From: Yersinia proxima
GTDB taxonomy: Bacteria; Pseudomonadota; Gammaproteobacteria; Enterobacterales; Enterobacteriaceae
Length of the DNA: 64,000 nt
Assembly (NCBI RefSeq): GCF_902170785.1
Contig: NZ_CABHYG010000011.1
Coordinates: forward strand, 310,001-374,000
Direction of reading: 5' to 3'
A program made the position numbers and the translations under genes. The notes beneath the pieces are model-generated. The model ran no database searches and had not been told where the DNA came from. It saw only the letters and a program-made list of their open reading frames with translations. Shown here piece after piece: positions 47,542 to 56,771 of this stretch (within the stretch, counting starts at the first letter, position 1; the number at the start of each line of letters is the position of its first letter).

Positions 47542-47566
47542 GCCCGCATATTATTTGCGGGCTTTT
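47542..47566 (+). terminator. Terminator after the first O-methyltransferase
   Basis: gcccgca and tgcgggc form a 7-bp stem around a 7-base A/T loop, followed by tttt. With this terminator the two methyltransferase genes may be separate transcripts. Confidence 0.75.
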
Positions 47567-47650
47567 CACTTCTGGTTAATTTGTTGAGTACTCGCTCGTG
47601 ACTTGTTTATTTATGTTGTTTGTCCAAAGTTTTATTAGGGGTATGCAATC

Positions 47651-48682
47651 ATGGAAATGAATAAAACACTTACATCTGAAAATGAAAAAAATGCATTTTA
47701 TCTTTTGGAACAAGTGGCGGGGTTTTCCTATCAGGCGTCATTGCGAGCCGTTGCCGCGTTGGGTATTGCTGATCATCTTTTAGACGGGCCAAAAACAGCA
47801 ACAGAATTGGCAGAGAAAATAGATGTTGCCGCGTTGCCTTTACATCGTGTACTGCGATTACTGGCGACTCGGAATATTTTTAAAGAGATAGCCGGGCAGC
47901 GATTTGAACTGACGCCAGCGGCGGAGTTTTTATGCCAATCTTCTCCCCACTCATTGCGCGAAGCGGTACTGATGATCACCGATGAAACTTTCTGGCTCCC
48001 GCTGAGTTTAGTTGCCGACAGTGTGCGTGGTCATTGTGCTTTTAATCAGGTGTTTGGTACTTCTTTTTTTGAGTATTGGTCAAAGCCAGAGAATCAGGCC
48101 TCCGACTATGATTTCCACAGCGGTATGTCTTCGTTATCTGCTGTGGAGAATCCTGGGTTGGTGCGCAGTTATCACTTCCCCGAAAACATAACTGTGGCAG
48201 ATATAGCGGGAGGAAAAGGGGGATTACTGCTGCGGGTATTACAGGCAAACCCCAGCCTGCACGGTATTTTATTCGATCAAGAGTCGGTGCTGGCCAGTAA
48301 TTGTCTGGGCGAGCTGGGTGATGATTCACGTTGGAGACTCCAATCCGGCAATTTCTTCATGTCATGTCCGGTGGCTGATATCTATTTACTGAAAAATATT
48401 ATCCACGACTGGCCCGATGAAAAGGCAGTCGTCATACTGCAAAATTGTCGCAAGGCGATGCGGCCCAATGGCAAAGTACTGATTATTGATGCTCTTATTC
48501 AGGAAGATAACCAGCCCCATTATGGCAAAAGCATGGATATTATGATGTTGGCATGTCTTGATGGTGGGAGAGAACGTACCGAAGCTGAGTTGAAAGAATT
48601 GCTCGCTGATGCTGACCTGCGAATAAACCGCATTATAGAAACGGATGGTTTTCTGTCGATAGTTGAGGCGGTTTCGCGCTAG
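47651..48682 (+). CDS. SAM-dependent O-methyltransferase, copy 2
   Basis: 343-residue paralogue of the preceding gene, with the same length and layout. SAM motif I is VADIAGGKGGLLLRVLQANP and the catalytic motif IHDWPDEKAVVILQNCRKAM. Many shared segments (FFEYWSKP, DYDFHSGMSS, YHFPEN) show tandem duplication; divergence in the DNA suggests it is not recent. The two may act on different positions of one metabolite. Its promoter is preceded by the terminator of copy 1. Fur-box-preceded transport genes begin 310 bp downstream. Confidence 0.85.
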   Translation: MEMNKTLTSENEKNAFYLLEQVAGFSYQASLRAVAALGIADHLLDGPKTATELAEKIDVAALPLHRVLRLLATRNIFKEIAGQRFELTPAAEFLCQSSPHSLREAVLMITDETFWLPLSLVADSVRGHCAFNQVFGTSFFEYWSKPENQASDYDFHSGMSSLSAVENPGLVRSYHFPENITVADIAGGKGGLLLRVLQANPSLHGILFDQESVLASNCLGELGDDSRWRLQSGNFFMSCPVADIYLLKNIIHDWPDEKAVVILQNCRKAMRPNGKVLIIDALIQEDNQPHYGKSMDIMMLACLDGGRERTEAELKELLADADLRINRIIETDGFLSIVEAVSR

Positions 48683-48928
48683 AACTTTCGCGTTAGAACT
48701 ATCCCAATCATCAGAGTGACCAATCACCAACTCTGCGCGATGCGAAATCATGGCGCAGCAAGTACAATGTTTGATTTTATATTTAATAAAAACAATTGAT
48801 TACAGTTTATTCTCTCATCGGAAAAACTTGAGTGACGGGTTTGATTTCTCGTCCGAGTGAAGATTTATCCGCAGATCCGGCGACCTAAACTATTAATAAC
48901 AGGCATATATCGGTATTATCCTGATATT

Positions 48929-48947
48929 AGTAATGCAAATCATTGTC
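48929..48947. promoter_or_regulatory. Fur box upstream of the second siderophore importer
   Basis: agtaatgcaaatcattgtc: positions 48931-48947 match 14 of 17 bases of the Fur consensus. It lies 46-64 bp upstream of the binding-protein ATG at 48993, as expected for iron repression. Confidence 0.7.
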
Positions 48948-48992
48948 GTTCCCAATCAAGGATATCTACATCCCCACTTTTCAGGAGAGAAA

Positions 48993-49946
48993 ATGCGATT
49001 ACGTTTAGCTTTATTTTCATCATTATTGGCACTTACTGCTGTGCTTACCGGGTGTGATAATTCATCGGCAACCCCTGAAGAAACATCGAAAATCAGTATC
49101 GAACATGCGCAAGGCACGACTCAGGTTCCACTTAATCCGCAAAAAGTTATCATACTGAACCCCTCTGTATTGGATACGGCCGACGCCCTGAATATCAAAG
49201 TGGCTGGTGTTCCCCAAACCAGTACACATCTTCCTGAATTTCTATCCAAATACGCTGGTTCAGAATATCTGAATGCGGGCACCTTATTTGAACCGGACTA
49301 TGAAGCACTGAGTCAGGCTAAACCAGACCTGATTATCGCCGGGGGACGTGCTCAAGATGCCTATGACAAACTGAGCGCCATTGCCCCAACTATCGCACTG
49401 GATATCGATCCTAAGCACTTTACCCAAAGCCTGACTCAGCGCACAGATCAATTAGCATCTATCTTCGGTAAAGAAGAAGAGGCGAAAACACTGCTGGGTA
49501 AATTTACTTCTCAGATAGATGCTATCAAGCAGAAATCAGCTAATGCTGGCTCTGCCATGGTGGTGATGGTCAGTGGCGGAAAAATGTCGGCCTATACACC
49601 GGGTTCGCGTTTTGGCTTTATTTTTGATGAGTTAGGCTTCACTCCTGCGGCCAGCTTCACTGAAGCCGGCAATCATGGCAACGTGGTGACTTCCGAGTTT
49701 ATCCTTAATGCCAACCCTGAATGGCTGTTCGTTCTTGATCGCGATAATGCCATTGGCCGTACTGAAAACCAGTCTGCACAACAGATACTGGATAACCCAC
49801 TGATTCGTAAAACCAAGGCGTGGCAAAACGGTCATGTGATTTATCTCGATTCTGCCTCGCTCTATATTGCCGGTGGTGTGCAGAGTTATATGCAACTGAT
49901 GGATAAAATCAGCTCAGTGCTGGATAAACAAACCGCTGCGCAGTAG
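48993..49946 (+). CDS. Siderophore ABC transporter substrate-binding lipoprotein (FatB/VctP/CeuE-like)
   Basis: 317-residue lipoprotein with lipobox LTGC (Cys about residue 21) and a ferric-siderophore-binding fold of the helical (class III) type: VPLNPQKVIILNPSVLDTADALNIKVAGVPQT, KPDLIIAGGRAQDAYDKLSAIAPTIALD, PGSRFGFIFDELGF and YIAGGVQSYMQLMDKI. It delivers the ferric complex to the permease. Homologous binders use catecholate or petrobactin-type ligands; the exact one here is unknown. An excellent aggagagaaa site before the ATG supports the start. It is separate in sequence from FepB. Confidence 0.88.
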   Translation: MRLRLALFSSLLALTAVLTGCDNSSATPEETSKISIEHAQGTTQVPLNPQKVIILNPSVLDTADALNIKVAGVPQTSTHLPEFLSKYAGSEYLNAGTLFEPDYEALSQAKPDLIIAGGRAQDAYDKLSAIAPTIALDIDPKHFTQSLTQRTDQLASIFGKEEEAKTLLGKFTSQIDAIKQKSANAGSAMVVMVSGGKMSAYTPGSRFGFIFDELGFTPAASFTEAGNHGNVVTSEFILNANPEWLFVLDRDNAIGRTENQSAQQILDNPLIRKTKAWQNGHVIYLDSASLYIAGGVQSYMQLMDKISSVLDKQTAAQ

Positions 49947-49955
49947 TTCTCACTA

Positions 49956-50915
49956 ATGAAAAACCTTAGCTTTATAGCTGGCCTGGTTATTTTACTGGGC
50001 CTTATGGCATGCAGCCTATTTATTGGTGCTGGGAATGTCACATTGTCCGAAGTCTGGTCAGATCCTGACATGCGCGACATCTTTTTGATAAGCCGTGTGC
50101 CGCGAACATTAGCCTTGGTTCTGGCTGGCAGTGCTATGAGTGTTGCAGGCCTTATTATGCAGATGCTCACTCAGAACCGCTTTGTCGAACCCTCGATTGC
50201 TGGCACCACCCAGTCGGCAAGCCTCGGCTTATTGCTAGTGATGGTATTTAGCCCCGCGGCACCTGTAATGGTGAAGATGTTGGTGGCGACCCTATTTGCC
50301 ATGGGGGGGACTGCACTTTTTATGCTGTTGCTGGCACGAATGAGAATGAAATCGGCGCTGATGGTGCCGCTGACCGGCATTATGCTGGGGGCGGTATTTA
50401 GCGCAGTCACCACTTTCCTGGCAATGGAGTTTGATCTGCTGCAATCATTAGGCAGTTGGGAATCGGGTGATTTCTCTGGTGTATTGCAAGGTCGCTATGA
50501 ATTGTTGTGGATAGTGGGTGCATTGACATTAATTGCTTGCTTGATAGCTGACCGCTTTACTGTCGCTGGTATGGGTCGGGATTTCTCGGTTAATGTAGGC
50601 CTGAATTATCAACGGGTCATGCTAATGGGGATGTCTATTATTGCCATTATCAGTGGCGTGGTGGTGGTGGTGATCGGTGTGCTGCCCTTCCTCGGATTAA
50701 TTGTACCCAATATTGTCAGCATGGCGATGGGGGATAATTTACGCCGAACCATCCCTTGGGTGGCACTGTGTGGCGGTGGTCTGGTGGTGTTATGTGACAT
50801 TATTGGTCGGTTAGTCAGTTATCCGTTTGAAATACCTGCCAGCGTTATTCTGGGCGCGATTGGCGCACTCGTTTTCCTATTATTAATTGTTAGGACAAAA
50901 CGTCATGCAGGCTAA
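49956..50915 (+). CDS. Siderophore ABC transporter permease 1 (FatD/CeuB-like)
   Basis: 319-residue BtuC/FecCD-family permease. Motifs: SRVPRTLALVLAGSAMSVAGLIMQMLTQNRFVEPSIAGT, LPFLGLIVPNIVSMAMGDNLR and SYPFEIPASVILGAIGALVFLLL. It has about nine TM helices. The tight 9-bp gap from the binding protein and overlap with permease 2 show one operon. The two permeases probably form a heterodimer, as in FatCD. Confidence 0.88.
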   Translation: MKNLSFIAGLVILLGLMACSLFIGAGNVTLSEVWSDPDMRDIFLISRVPRTLALVLAGSAMSVAGLIMQMLTQNRFVEPSIAGTTQSASLGLLLVMVFSPAAPVMVKMLVATLFAMGGTALFMLLLARMRMKSALMVPLTGIMLGAVFSAVTTFLAMEFDLLQSLGSWESGDFSGVLQGRYELLWIVGALTLIACLIADRFTVAGMGRDFSVNVGLNYQRVMLMGMSIIAIISGVVVVVIGVLPFLGLIVPNIVSMAMGDNLRRTIPWVALCGGGLVVLCDIIGRLVSYPFEIPASVILGAIGALVFLLLIVRTKRHAG

Positions 50916-51912
50916 TGAGTACTCTTCACCGCAGTCTTTTCCCCATGGGGAAAGCAAAACCTTAAGTTCACCAGCAAAACGATTATTGTTATTGAGTGTT
51001 ATTGCCCTTGTCGCAATGGTTATTTTCATGACCATTAATCTTAGAGGCAATATTCAATATGTACTGGTGCATCGTGGCCTTATTTTAGCCACGATGGTAT
51101 TAGTTGCCTTTGCGGCCGGTATTGCCACCGTGTTATTCCAAACGGTCACTAATAACCGGATTTTGACGCCATCAGTGATGGGACTTGAGGCGCTGTTTAT
51201 CCTGATCCAAACCATGTTGATCTTTTTTGTCGATGCCAATGGGTTCAGGGTACTAGGAATAACAGGAAAGTTTCTTTGTGAATCGGCTTTGCTGCTGCTG
51301 TTCTCGGTATTTCTTTATCGTTGGTTACTGACCGGAGTAGGAATTAATCTGCACAAGGTGTTATTGGTCGGGTTGGTGTGTGGCACTTTGTTCCGTAGTT
51401 TATCCAGCTTGATGCAGCGCCTGCTCTCACCCGGAGAATTCGCTGTTTTGCAGGGTAGGGTCTTTGCCACCTTTACCCGTGCTGCGCCGGAGATTATTGC
51501 GCTTTCTGCTGGGATAATTATTATCGTGGCGATAACCATTTGGCGTATGCGCCATTGCCTCGATATTATCGCTTTGGGTAGAAATACTGCGATTAATCTG
51601 GGCGTTGCTTACCAGAAAAAAATCACCACTATCTTACTGTTGGTCTCATTGCTGGTCGCTATATCGACGGCACTGGTTGGGCCGTTAACCTTTTTAGGTC
51701 TGCTTATCGCTAATCTGGCTTACCCGTTGGTAGGGTCATTCCGGCATCAATATTTGTTGCCTGGAGTCTTTTTGCTGGGGGTTATTACGCTGGTCGGTGG
51801 GCAATTGATCCTCGAACGTTTGCTGAACATGTCGGGAACGCTCTCCGTGGTCATTGAGTTTGTGGGTGGCGCGCTGTTTATTTATCTTTTAATAAAAAAG
51901 GCTCCGGTGTGA
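50905..51912 (+). CDS. Siderophore ABC transporter permease 2 (FatC/CeuC-like)
   Basis: 335-residue FecCD-family permease. A hydrophilic N-terminus (about 35 residues) precedes about nine TM helices. GLILATMVLVAFAAGIATVLFQTVTNNRILTPSVMGLEALF and LVGPLTFLGLLIANLAYPLVGSF are characteristic. The ATG at 50905 overlaps permease 1 by 11 bp and the stop overlaps the ATPase GTG by four. Confidence 0.88.
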   Translation: MQANEYSSPQSFPHGESKTLSSPAKRLLLLSVIALVAMVIFMTINLRGNIQYVLVHRGLILATMVLVAFAAGIATVLFQTVTNNRILTPSVMGLEALFILIQTMLIFFVDANGFRVLGITGKFLCESALLLLFSVFLYRWLLTGVGINLHKVLLVGLVCGTLFRSLSSLMQRLLSPGEFAVLQGRVFATFTRAAPEIIALSAGIIIIVAITIWRMRHCLDIIALGRNTAINLGVAYQKKITTILLLVSLLVAISTALVGPLTFLGLLIANLAYPLVGSFRHQYLLPGVFLLGVITLVGGQLILERLLNMSGTLSVVIEFVGGALFIYLLIKKAPV

Positions 51913-52667
51913 TTGAAATAACGGATATTAATAAGAAATACCAGAATACAACGGTACTCAGTAATATAAATGAGAGCATTCCTTCTGGCGGAATAACGTC
52001 AATCATCGGGCCAAATGGCGCGGGTAAGTCGACGTTATTATCGATTATGAGCCGTTTACTGACGCCAGATCTCGGGCGTGTTGAGTTTAACGGGCTGGAT
52101 GTTGCCAAAACCTCTGGGGATAAATTGGCAACTATCCTTTCAGTCCTGCGGCAAGAAAACCACTTTACCAGTCGATTGACAGTTTCGGACTTGGTTGGAT
52201 TTGGCCGTTACCCTTATTCGAAAGGGCGGCTCAATGAAAATGATCGCCAATATATTGATGCGGCGATGGAGTTCCTCAATCTAATGCCACTGAAAGACCG
52301 CTATCTTGATGAACTGTCGGGTGGGCAACGGCAACGTGCTTATGTGGCAATGGTGTTGTGTCAGGATACGAAATATATCCTGCTGGATGAGCCATTAAAT
52401 AATCTGGACATGAAACATTGTGTCGCGATGATGAAGCAATTGCGGCGTGCGGCGGATGAATTGAAGAAAACAATTATTTTGGTTATTCATGATATCAATT
52501 TTGCTTCTGCCTATTCCGACCATATCATTGCCATGAAAGACGGTGCTGTTATCTATCGTGGTGCACCCGAAGAAATAATGCAGCCGGATATCCTGGAAGA
52601 CATTTTTGATATAAAAATCAGAATAGAAAAAGTGCAAGATCAGCATATCGCGGTTTATTACCGTTAA
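51909..52667 (+). CDS. Siderophore ABC transporter ATPase (FatE/CeuD-like)
   Basis: 252-residue ATPase: Walker A IIGPNGAGKSTLL, Q-loop VLRQENHF, signature LSGGQRQRAYVAMV, Walker B ILLDEPLNNLDMKH, switch His VIHDINFASAY. GTG start at 51909 inside the permease 2 stop (gtga). It closes the transporter operon; the dispersed repeat (copy 3) lies just past its stop codon. Confidence 0.9.
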   Translation: MIEITDINKKYQNTTVLSNINESIPSGGITSIIGPNGAGKSTLLSIMSRLLTPDLGRVEFNGLDVAKTSGDKLATILSVLRQENHFTSRLTVSDLVGFGRYPYSKGRLNENDRQYIDAAMEFLNLMPLKDRYLDELSGGQRQRAYVAMVLCQDTKYILLDEPLNNLDMKHCVAMMKQLRRAADELKKTIILVIHDINFASAYSDHIIAMKDGAVIYRGAPEEIMQPDILEDIFDIKIRIEKVQDQHIAVYYR

Positions 52668-52701
52668 GGTTGACGATAAAGCTATTTTATTGCCCGGAAA
52701 C

Positions 52702-52784
52702 TCGCGGGGCGATTGCATCAATGGGCGCTCCGACGGCTTACGGCACTTACATTTTAAATGAATAGGAGCCCATTTCCCCGCTAA
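52702..52784 (-). repeat. Dispersed palindromic repeat, copy 3
   Basis: Reads on the minus strand agcggggaaat...gtaag..cggagcgcccat..tgca.tcgccccgcga, matching copy 2 (24289-24361) closely and copy 1 (3653-3727) less well. Bounded by complementary ends gcgggg/ccccgc. It lies between the siderophore ATPase and the methionine aminopeptidase gene. Confidence 0.7.
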
Positions 52785-52809
52785 TTAACTTTGTCAGCAG
52801 CCTGAGTCA

Positions 52810-53595
52810 CTAAATGGCGGCGTATTCTCCGGTGCCTTCAGGCCAAGGTGTCAACAGGTCGTAACCGGTGTCAGTCACGGCAATAGTGTGTTCCCATTGT
52901 GCTGAAAGAGAGCGGTCTTTGGTGACAACTGTCCAACCATCAGACAGGACACTGGTGGCGGCTTTCCCGGCATTAATCATCGGCTCAATGGTGAAAATCA
53001 TTCCCGCTTTCAGCGGCATACCGAGCCCTGGCGTCCCATAGTGCAGGACTTGTGGTGCAGTATGATATTCCTGACCCACGCCGTGACCACAATACTCCCT
53101 CACCACAGAAAAACCTGCACCTTCCGCCACTTGTTGAATAGCTGCTCCGATATCCCCGAGTGTTGCCCCTGGGCGTACCACCTTAATCCCAGCAACCATC
53201 GATAAATAAGTGATATCCACCAAACGTTTAGCTCTGACCGACGGCTCTCCAACATAGTACATTCTGCTGGTATCGCCATACCAACCATCTTTAATAATAG
53301 CGACATCAATATTGACGATATCGCCATTTTTGAGTTTTTTATCCGACGGAATCCCGTGGCAAACCACATGGTTGACTGAAGTACAGACGGTGTGCGCATA
53401 GCCGTGATAGCCTATATTGGCAGGAATGACTTTCAGTTCGTTAACGACATAATCGTGACATAACCGATCAATTTCATTTGTTGTGACCCCCGCGCGGACA
53501 TAAGGTGTGATCATTTCCAGCACTTTCGCGGCGGCTTGGCCTGCGGCTCGCGCCATTTCAATTTCTGCTGGTGAGTGAATTTTTACTGTTGTCAT
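52810..53595 (-). CDS. Second type I methionine aminopeptidase (Map-like)
   Basis: 261-residue M24 metallopeptidase. All five metal ligands are apparent: the Asp of NIDVAI, the Asp of YGDTSR, the His of GHGVGQEYHT, the Glu of FTIEPM and the Glu of QWEHTIAV. The His in HGYAHT is also conserved. Removal of N-terminal Met is essential and usually done by a single map next to rpsB; this is therefore an accessory copy. It overlaps the ParD-like gene upstream by 4 bp and is translated with it. Confidence 0.9.
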   Translation of the reverse strand: MTTVKIHSPAEIEMARAAGQAAAKVLEMITPYVRAGVTTNEIDRLCHDYVVNELKVIPANIGYHGYAHTVCTSVNHVVCHGIPSDKKLKNGDIVNIDVAIIKDGWYGDTSRMYYVGEPSVRAKRLVDITYLSMVAGIKVVRPGATLGDIGAAIQQVAEGAGFSVVREYCGHGVGQEYHTAPQVLHYGTPGLGMPLKAGMIFTIEPMINAGKAATSVLSDGWTVVTKDRSLSAQWEHTIAVTDTGYDLLTPWPEGTGEYAAI

Positions 53596-53843
53596 TGCGC
53601 ATTCTCTTCTTTATTAAACGTATGGGCGTCATTCTGGATGATTCTGGCAATGTCAGCCCCGCCCTGTAATTCAGCCTGAACCAGTGCTCGGGCCAGCTCA
53701 TGGTGGCTCAATTGGGGATACAGTTCGGCCAGCATACCCATTTTGAGCCAATGCTCGGCTTGTGCGTTAATTGACCGGCTCATAGCATTACTGGCGATAC
53801 GCAGATTTTCATGCATTAAATCGGAGATTTTAACAATTCCCAT
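53592..53843 (-). CDS. ParD-like protein paired with the Map paralogue
   Basis: 83 residues from the ATG at 53843, which has aggtg before it; a longer frame from 53918 is not supported. MGIVKISDLMHENLRIASNAMSRSINAQAEHWLKMGMLAEL is a ribbon-helix-helix pattern like ParD-family antitoxins, with a C-terminal helical tail QGGADIARIIQND. Its stop overlaps the Map start (atga). The pairing recalls an antitoxin-enzyme module, but no toxin of ParE type is present. The repeats atacgtat and cgtat upstream (53859-53880) could be its own operator. Confidence 0.75.
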   Translation of the reverse strand: MGIVKISDLMHENLRIASNAMSRSINAQAEHWLKMGMLAELYPQLSHHELARALVQAELQGGADIARIIQNDAHTFNKEENAQ

Positions 53844-53948
53844 AAAGCACCTATACGAAACATATATGATACGTATATTGCCACAATGGAAAATAAAATA
53901 CACCTGCTTGTTTCGCAAGGTGCTTAGGTCATTGTTAGGGGGAAGCCT

Positions 53949-54422
53949 TTACTTTAGTAGGTATGAACGGTGAATTTTTGCGACGACTTTCCTCAATAAC
54001 TGTGATGATAGAAGAGTACAGGCAGGCTTGTGCCATTCTTGTGGGAAGATTATCGCCATGTCACCGGGGGATAAAATTAGCCAGGAAGAGCTTTGTTCAG
54101 AATCAGAAAAACCAATATCATTCTGATTATCAAAGGGAGAGGATAAGGCCATATTTGAGTTTTGTAGGCTATAACCTATAGCTTCGTTGGTATTTAGCGG
54201 AATATGAATATCAATATACTGCCGATGAACTTCAAACTGCTTATCCTCAGGCGCTGTGAGTTGTCTATCCATTATCTTAAACGAAAGCATTTCCCCCTCT
54301 ATTGGATAACTACCGGGAGCCAGATGGATCAAATCGAAACTGAGAATCCGTGCAATGCATTGTTGTAAGCCCGTATTCATCTCAGGGTGCTCATTTATTG
54401 AGGCCAGGGAAGAAACAATCAT
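53949..54422 (-). CDS. YhcH/YjgK/YiaL-family protein
   Basis: 157-residue DUF386 cupin-like protein with HRQYIDIHIPLNTNEAIGYS and FPQEWHKPACT, the His-containing strands typical of the family. Relatives sit in sialic acid and uronate operons and probably bind or process sugar acids. It is the last gene of the sugar-acid operon, 71 bp past the RraA-like stop. Its exact reaction is unknown. Confidence 0.75.
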   Translation of the reverse strand: MIVSSLASINEHPEMNTGLQQCIARILSFDLIHLAPGSYPIEGEMLSFKIMDRQLTAPEDKQFEVHRQYIDIHIPLNTNEAIGYSLQNSNMALSSPFDNQNDIGFSDSEQSSSWLILSPGDMAIIFPQEWHKPACTLLSSQLLRKVVAKIHRSYLLK

Positions 54423-54493
54423 TGTTATCTCCAGTCAATCATTCGAAGTGGCCTTGGTCGTTGAAATAACCAAGGCCAATATGAGTAGCGTGG

Positions 54494-55189
54494 TTATTCG
54501 TAAATACTGTCAATCACTTCCACATTTTTCATTTCGAAAAACTCATCAATCCATGCCCGTTTTAGTGCACCGGATTTTGCTAATTCAAAATTATGGAGAT
54601 CAACTAACAGATAATCTTGCGCTTCTTTTAGAATTCGAGCCGCATCCTGTCGGGGGATAATAATCACCCCATCAGTGTCTCCCAATACAATATCTCCAGG
54701 ACAAACATGAATTTTACCGCAAGCAATAGGAACGTTAATTTCTCCTGGACCATCTTTGAATGGGCCGCCTGGTGTGTGGCCGGTGGCATATAACGGGAAA
54801 TCCATTTTAGAAATCCCGGTAATATCGCGAATTGGGCCGTCCAGGACAATACCCTCCATCCCTTGGTAGCGAGCATAGGTGGTCATCACTTCCCCCATTA
54901 AGGACTGACTGCGATCACCTTCATTAGATAAAATAATGACATCATCTTTTTTGGCCATATCCATGGCTTTATGTAACATCAGATTATCGCCAGAACGGGC
55001 TTTTACTGTCACAGCCAAACCACACATTATTGGTTTTTTAGGGGCACTCATCAGGCGAATATCTGAGGACAGTGCTGGCAGACGGCTCATACAATCTGCA
55101 ACGACTGCGGCAGGTAATTGGCGAAATGCCGCCAAATATTGTGCTGCATCCATAGGTCTTTTTAGGAATACTCGATTACCGATAGCCAT
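54494..55189 (-). CDS. RraA-family protein, candidate aldolase
   Basis: 231-residue protein related to RraA and HMG/CHA aldolases. FRQLPAAVVADCMSRLPALSSDI and VTVKARSGDNLMLHKAMDMAKKDDVIILSN fit the fold, and GIVLDGPIRDI and GDIVLGDTDGVIIIPRQDA carry residues of the aldolase active site (Asp, Arg). The ATG at 55189 has ggag nine bases upstream. Co-transcribed with the transporter and hydroxyacid dehydrogenase, it may cleave or decarboxylate a sugar-derived keto acid. True RraA is a regulator of RNase E, so function needs care. Confidence 0.75.
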   Translation of the reverse strand: MAIGNRVFLKRPMDAAQYLAAFRQLPAAVVADCMSRLPALSSDIRLMSAPKKPIMCGLAVTVKARSGDNLMLHKAMDMAKKDDVIILSNEGDRSQSLMGEVMTTYARYQGMEGIVLDGPIRDITGISKMDFPLYATGHTPGGPFKDGPGEINVPIACGKIHVCPGDIVLGDTDGVIIIPRQDAARILKEAQDYLLVDLHNFELAKSGALKRAWIDEFFEMKNVEVIDSIYE

Positions 55190-55204
55190 AATTATTTTCT
55201 CCAA

Positions 55205-56719
55205 TCACTGTTGTTTCTGAAATTGCTCAGCGTGAGTAATTTGTTCTGGTGTGGTTTGTTTAGTAAATGCACCGCTCAAAGGAGTGCCATCTACCGCATC
55301 GTAATAACGTAATGCTTCAGGTTTCAGCCAGCGCTGGAGGCGTGAAGGCATATCGAAACCGATGAGTAAAATAACCACGAAAGTTAATGAGAATGACAAG
55401 CCGCTCAGTGCCGTACCGAGGCTGAAGTTTTGAGCGATAGTGGCACCTAATACCGGAGCTAATGCTCCACCTAATGAGCCGATGTTGTAGATAAAGCCAA
55501 GGTTGGCAGCTCGTTGATCAGTATCAAAATAGCCACTAATCAGTTTCGCCAATAATCCCCCTACACCCTGGCTAAATAGCTGCTGTAGGAATATCAGGAT
55601 GCATAATAGCCAGACGCTGGATCCTGTAAGTGCAAAAACGGGGATAATAATAAGTTGTGCAATCAGCAAACTCAGGACATAGGTTTTTCGCGTACCAAAA
55701 TGATCCCCAGCAATACCCGCGAAGCAGCAGCCCAGCCCCATACCAAAGCGACTGAAAGAAAAGACCAATGCGACTATTTCCGGTGAGTAATGCAGCTCGG
55801 TTTTTAAATATGTCGGTAATAAAGCATGAATTGGCCAACCATATAAAAATACGCACAGAATAATGACAGTTAACATCAAACTGGTAGGCCAGCGTTTTCC
55901 ACCGCTTTGTACCAAGAATGAGACAAATATAAGCGCCGTTATTACACCTAATAAAGCCACTATCATTGGTGCTGTACCATGATCAAAACAAAGATATAAA
56001 GCAGCAGCCGCAACCAGTGAAAGGACGATATTCATCAGGCTTGTCGATTTACTTTCGTTACGATAAAGCAGGTCGACCATGGTAAATATTGGTTTGGTAG
56101 ATTTCTCCCGATTCTTTGCCCACTCTTCCGCTTCGGGAATCGCGCGCCGCAGCCATAGCGCATAAAAAATAGGGATAATGCCGATATAAAATAGTACCCG
56201 CCATCCCCACAGTGGAACGATGATGCTATAGGCTAAAACAGACAGGATTGCGCCGGCAGAAAACCCTGAGTTGAGAAATGCACTGGCTTTGTTACGCATA
56301 TCTTTAGGCCAGGTTTCAATAACATAAGCTGAGCTGGTGCCATATTCCCCAGCCATACCTACACCGACTAACACTCGTGCAATAAACATCCAGGTGTAGT
56401 TAGGGGCCAGGCCGCAAGCTAAGGTTCCCCCTGCGAATAGCACAATACTGGTGACCATGGCGCTTCTGCGACCTAATTTATCGCCCATGGCTCCTAATGC
56501 TAAACCCCCGAACCAGCGCAAAATAAATGCGGCTGAAACCAAGCCTGCGGCTTCAACGGTGGAAACATTAAACTCAGACATGATTTCCGTCAGCACTAAT
56601 GTAATGATGACGAAATCAAATCCATCGAGCATATATCCCATCCAGGCTGCCCAGAAGGCTTTCCATTGTGGGCGGGTAATTCGGTGGATCCAATGGGGTT
56701 GTATCGTTTGATTGTCCAT
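55205..56719 (-). CDS. NanT-like MFS sugar-acid transporter
   Basis: 504-residue MFS proton symporter. It closely follows the sialate transporter Nan[93 protein letters not shown] and [17 protein letters not shown]. NanT has 14 TM helices, and a similar number is visible. The neighbours (idnD, idnR, 2-hydroxyacid dehydrogenase) point to another acid sugar than sialate, since no nanA/K/E genes are near. ATG at 56719. Confidence 0.85.
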   Translation of the reverse strand: MDNQTIQPHWIHRITRPQWKAFWAAWMGYMLDGFDFVIITLVLTEIMSEFNVSTVEAAGLVSAAFILRWFGGLALGAMGDKLGRRSAMVTSIVLFAGGTLACGLAPNYTWMFIARVLVGVGMAGEYGTSSAYVIETWPKDMRNKASAFLNSGFSAGAILSVLAYSIIVPLWGWRVLFYIGIIPIFYALWLRRAIPEAEEWAKNREKSTKPIFTMVDLLYRNESKSTSLMNIVLSLVAAAALYLCFDHGTAPMIVALLGVITALIFVSFLVQSGGKRWPTSLMLTVIILCVFLYGWPIHALLPTYLKTELHYSPEIVALVFSFSRFGMGLGCCFAGIAGDHFGTRKTYVLSLLIAQLIIIPVFALTGSSVWLLCILIFLQQLFSQGVGGLLAKLISGYFDTDQRAANLGFIYNIGSLGGALAPVLGATIAQNFSLGTALSGLSFSLTFVVILLIGFDMPSRLQRWLKPEALRYYDAVDGTPLSGAFTKQTTPEQITHAEQFQKQQ

Positions 56720-56771
56720 ATTCGACCTCAACGTGATAATGACAGTGAGCGAGAAAAATATGACTGCACTG

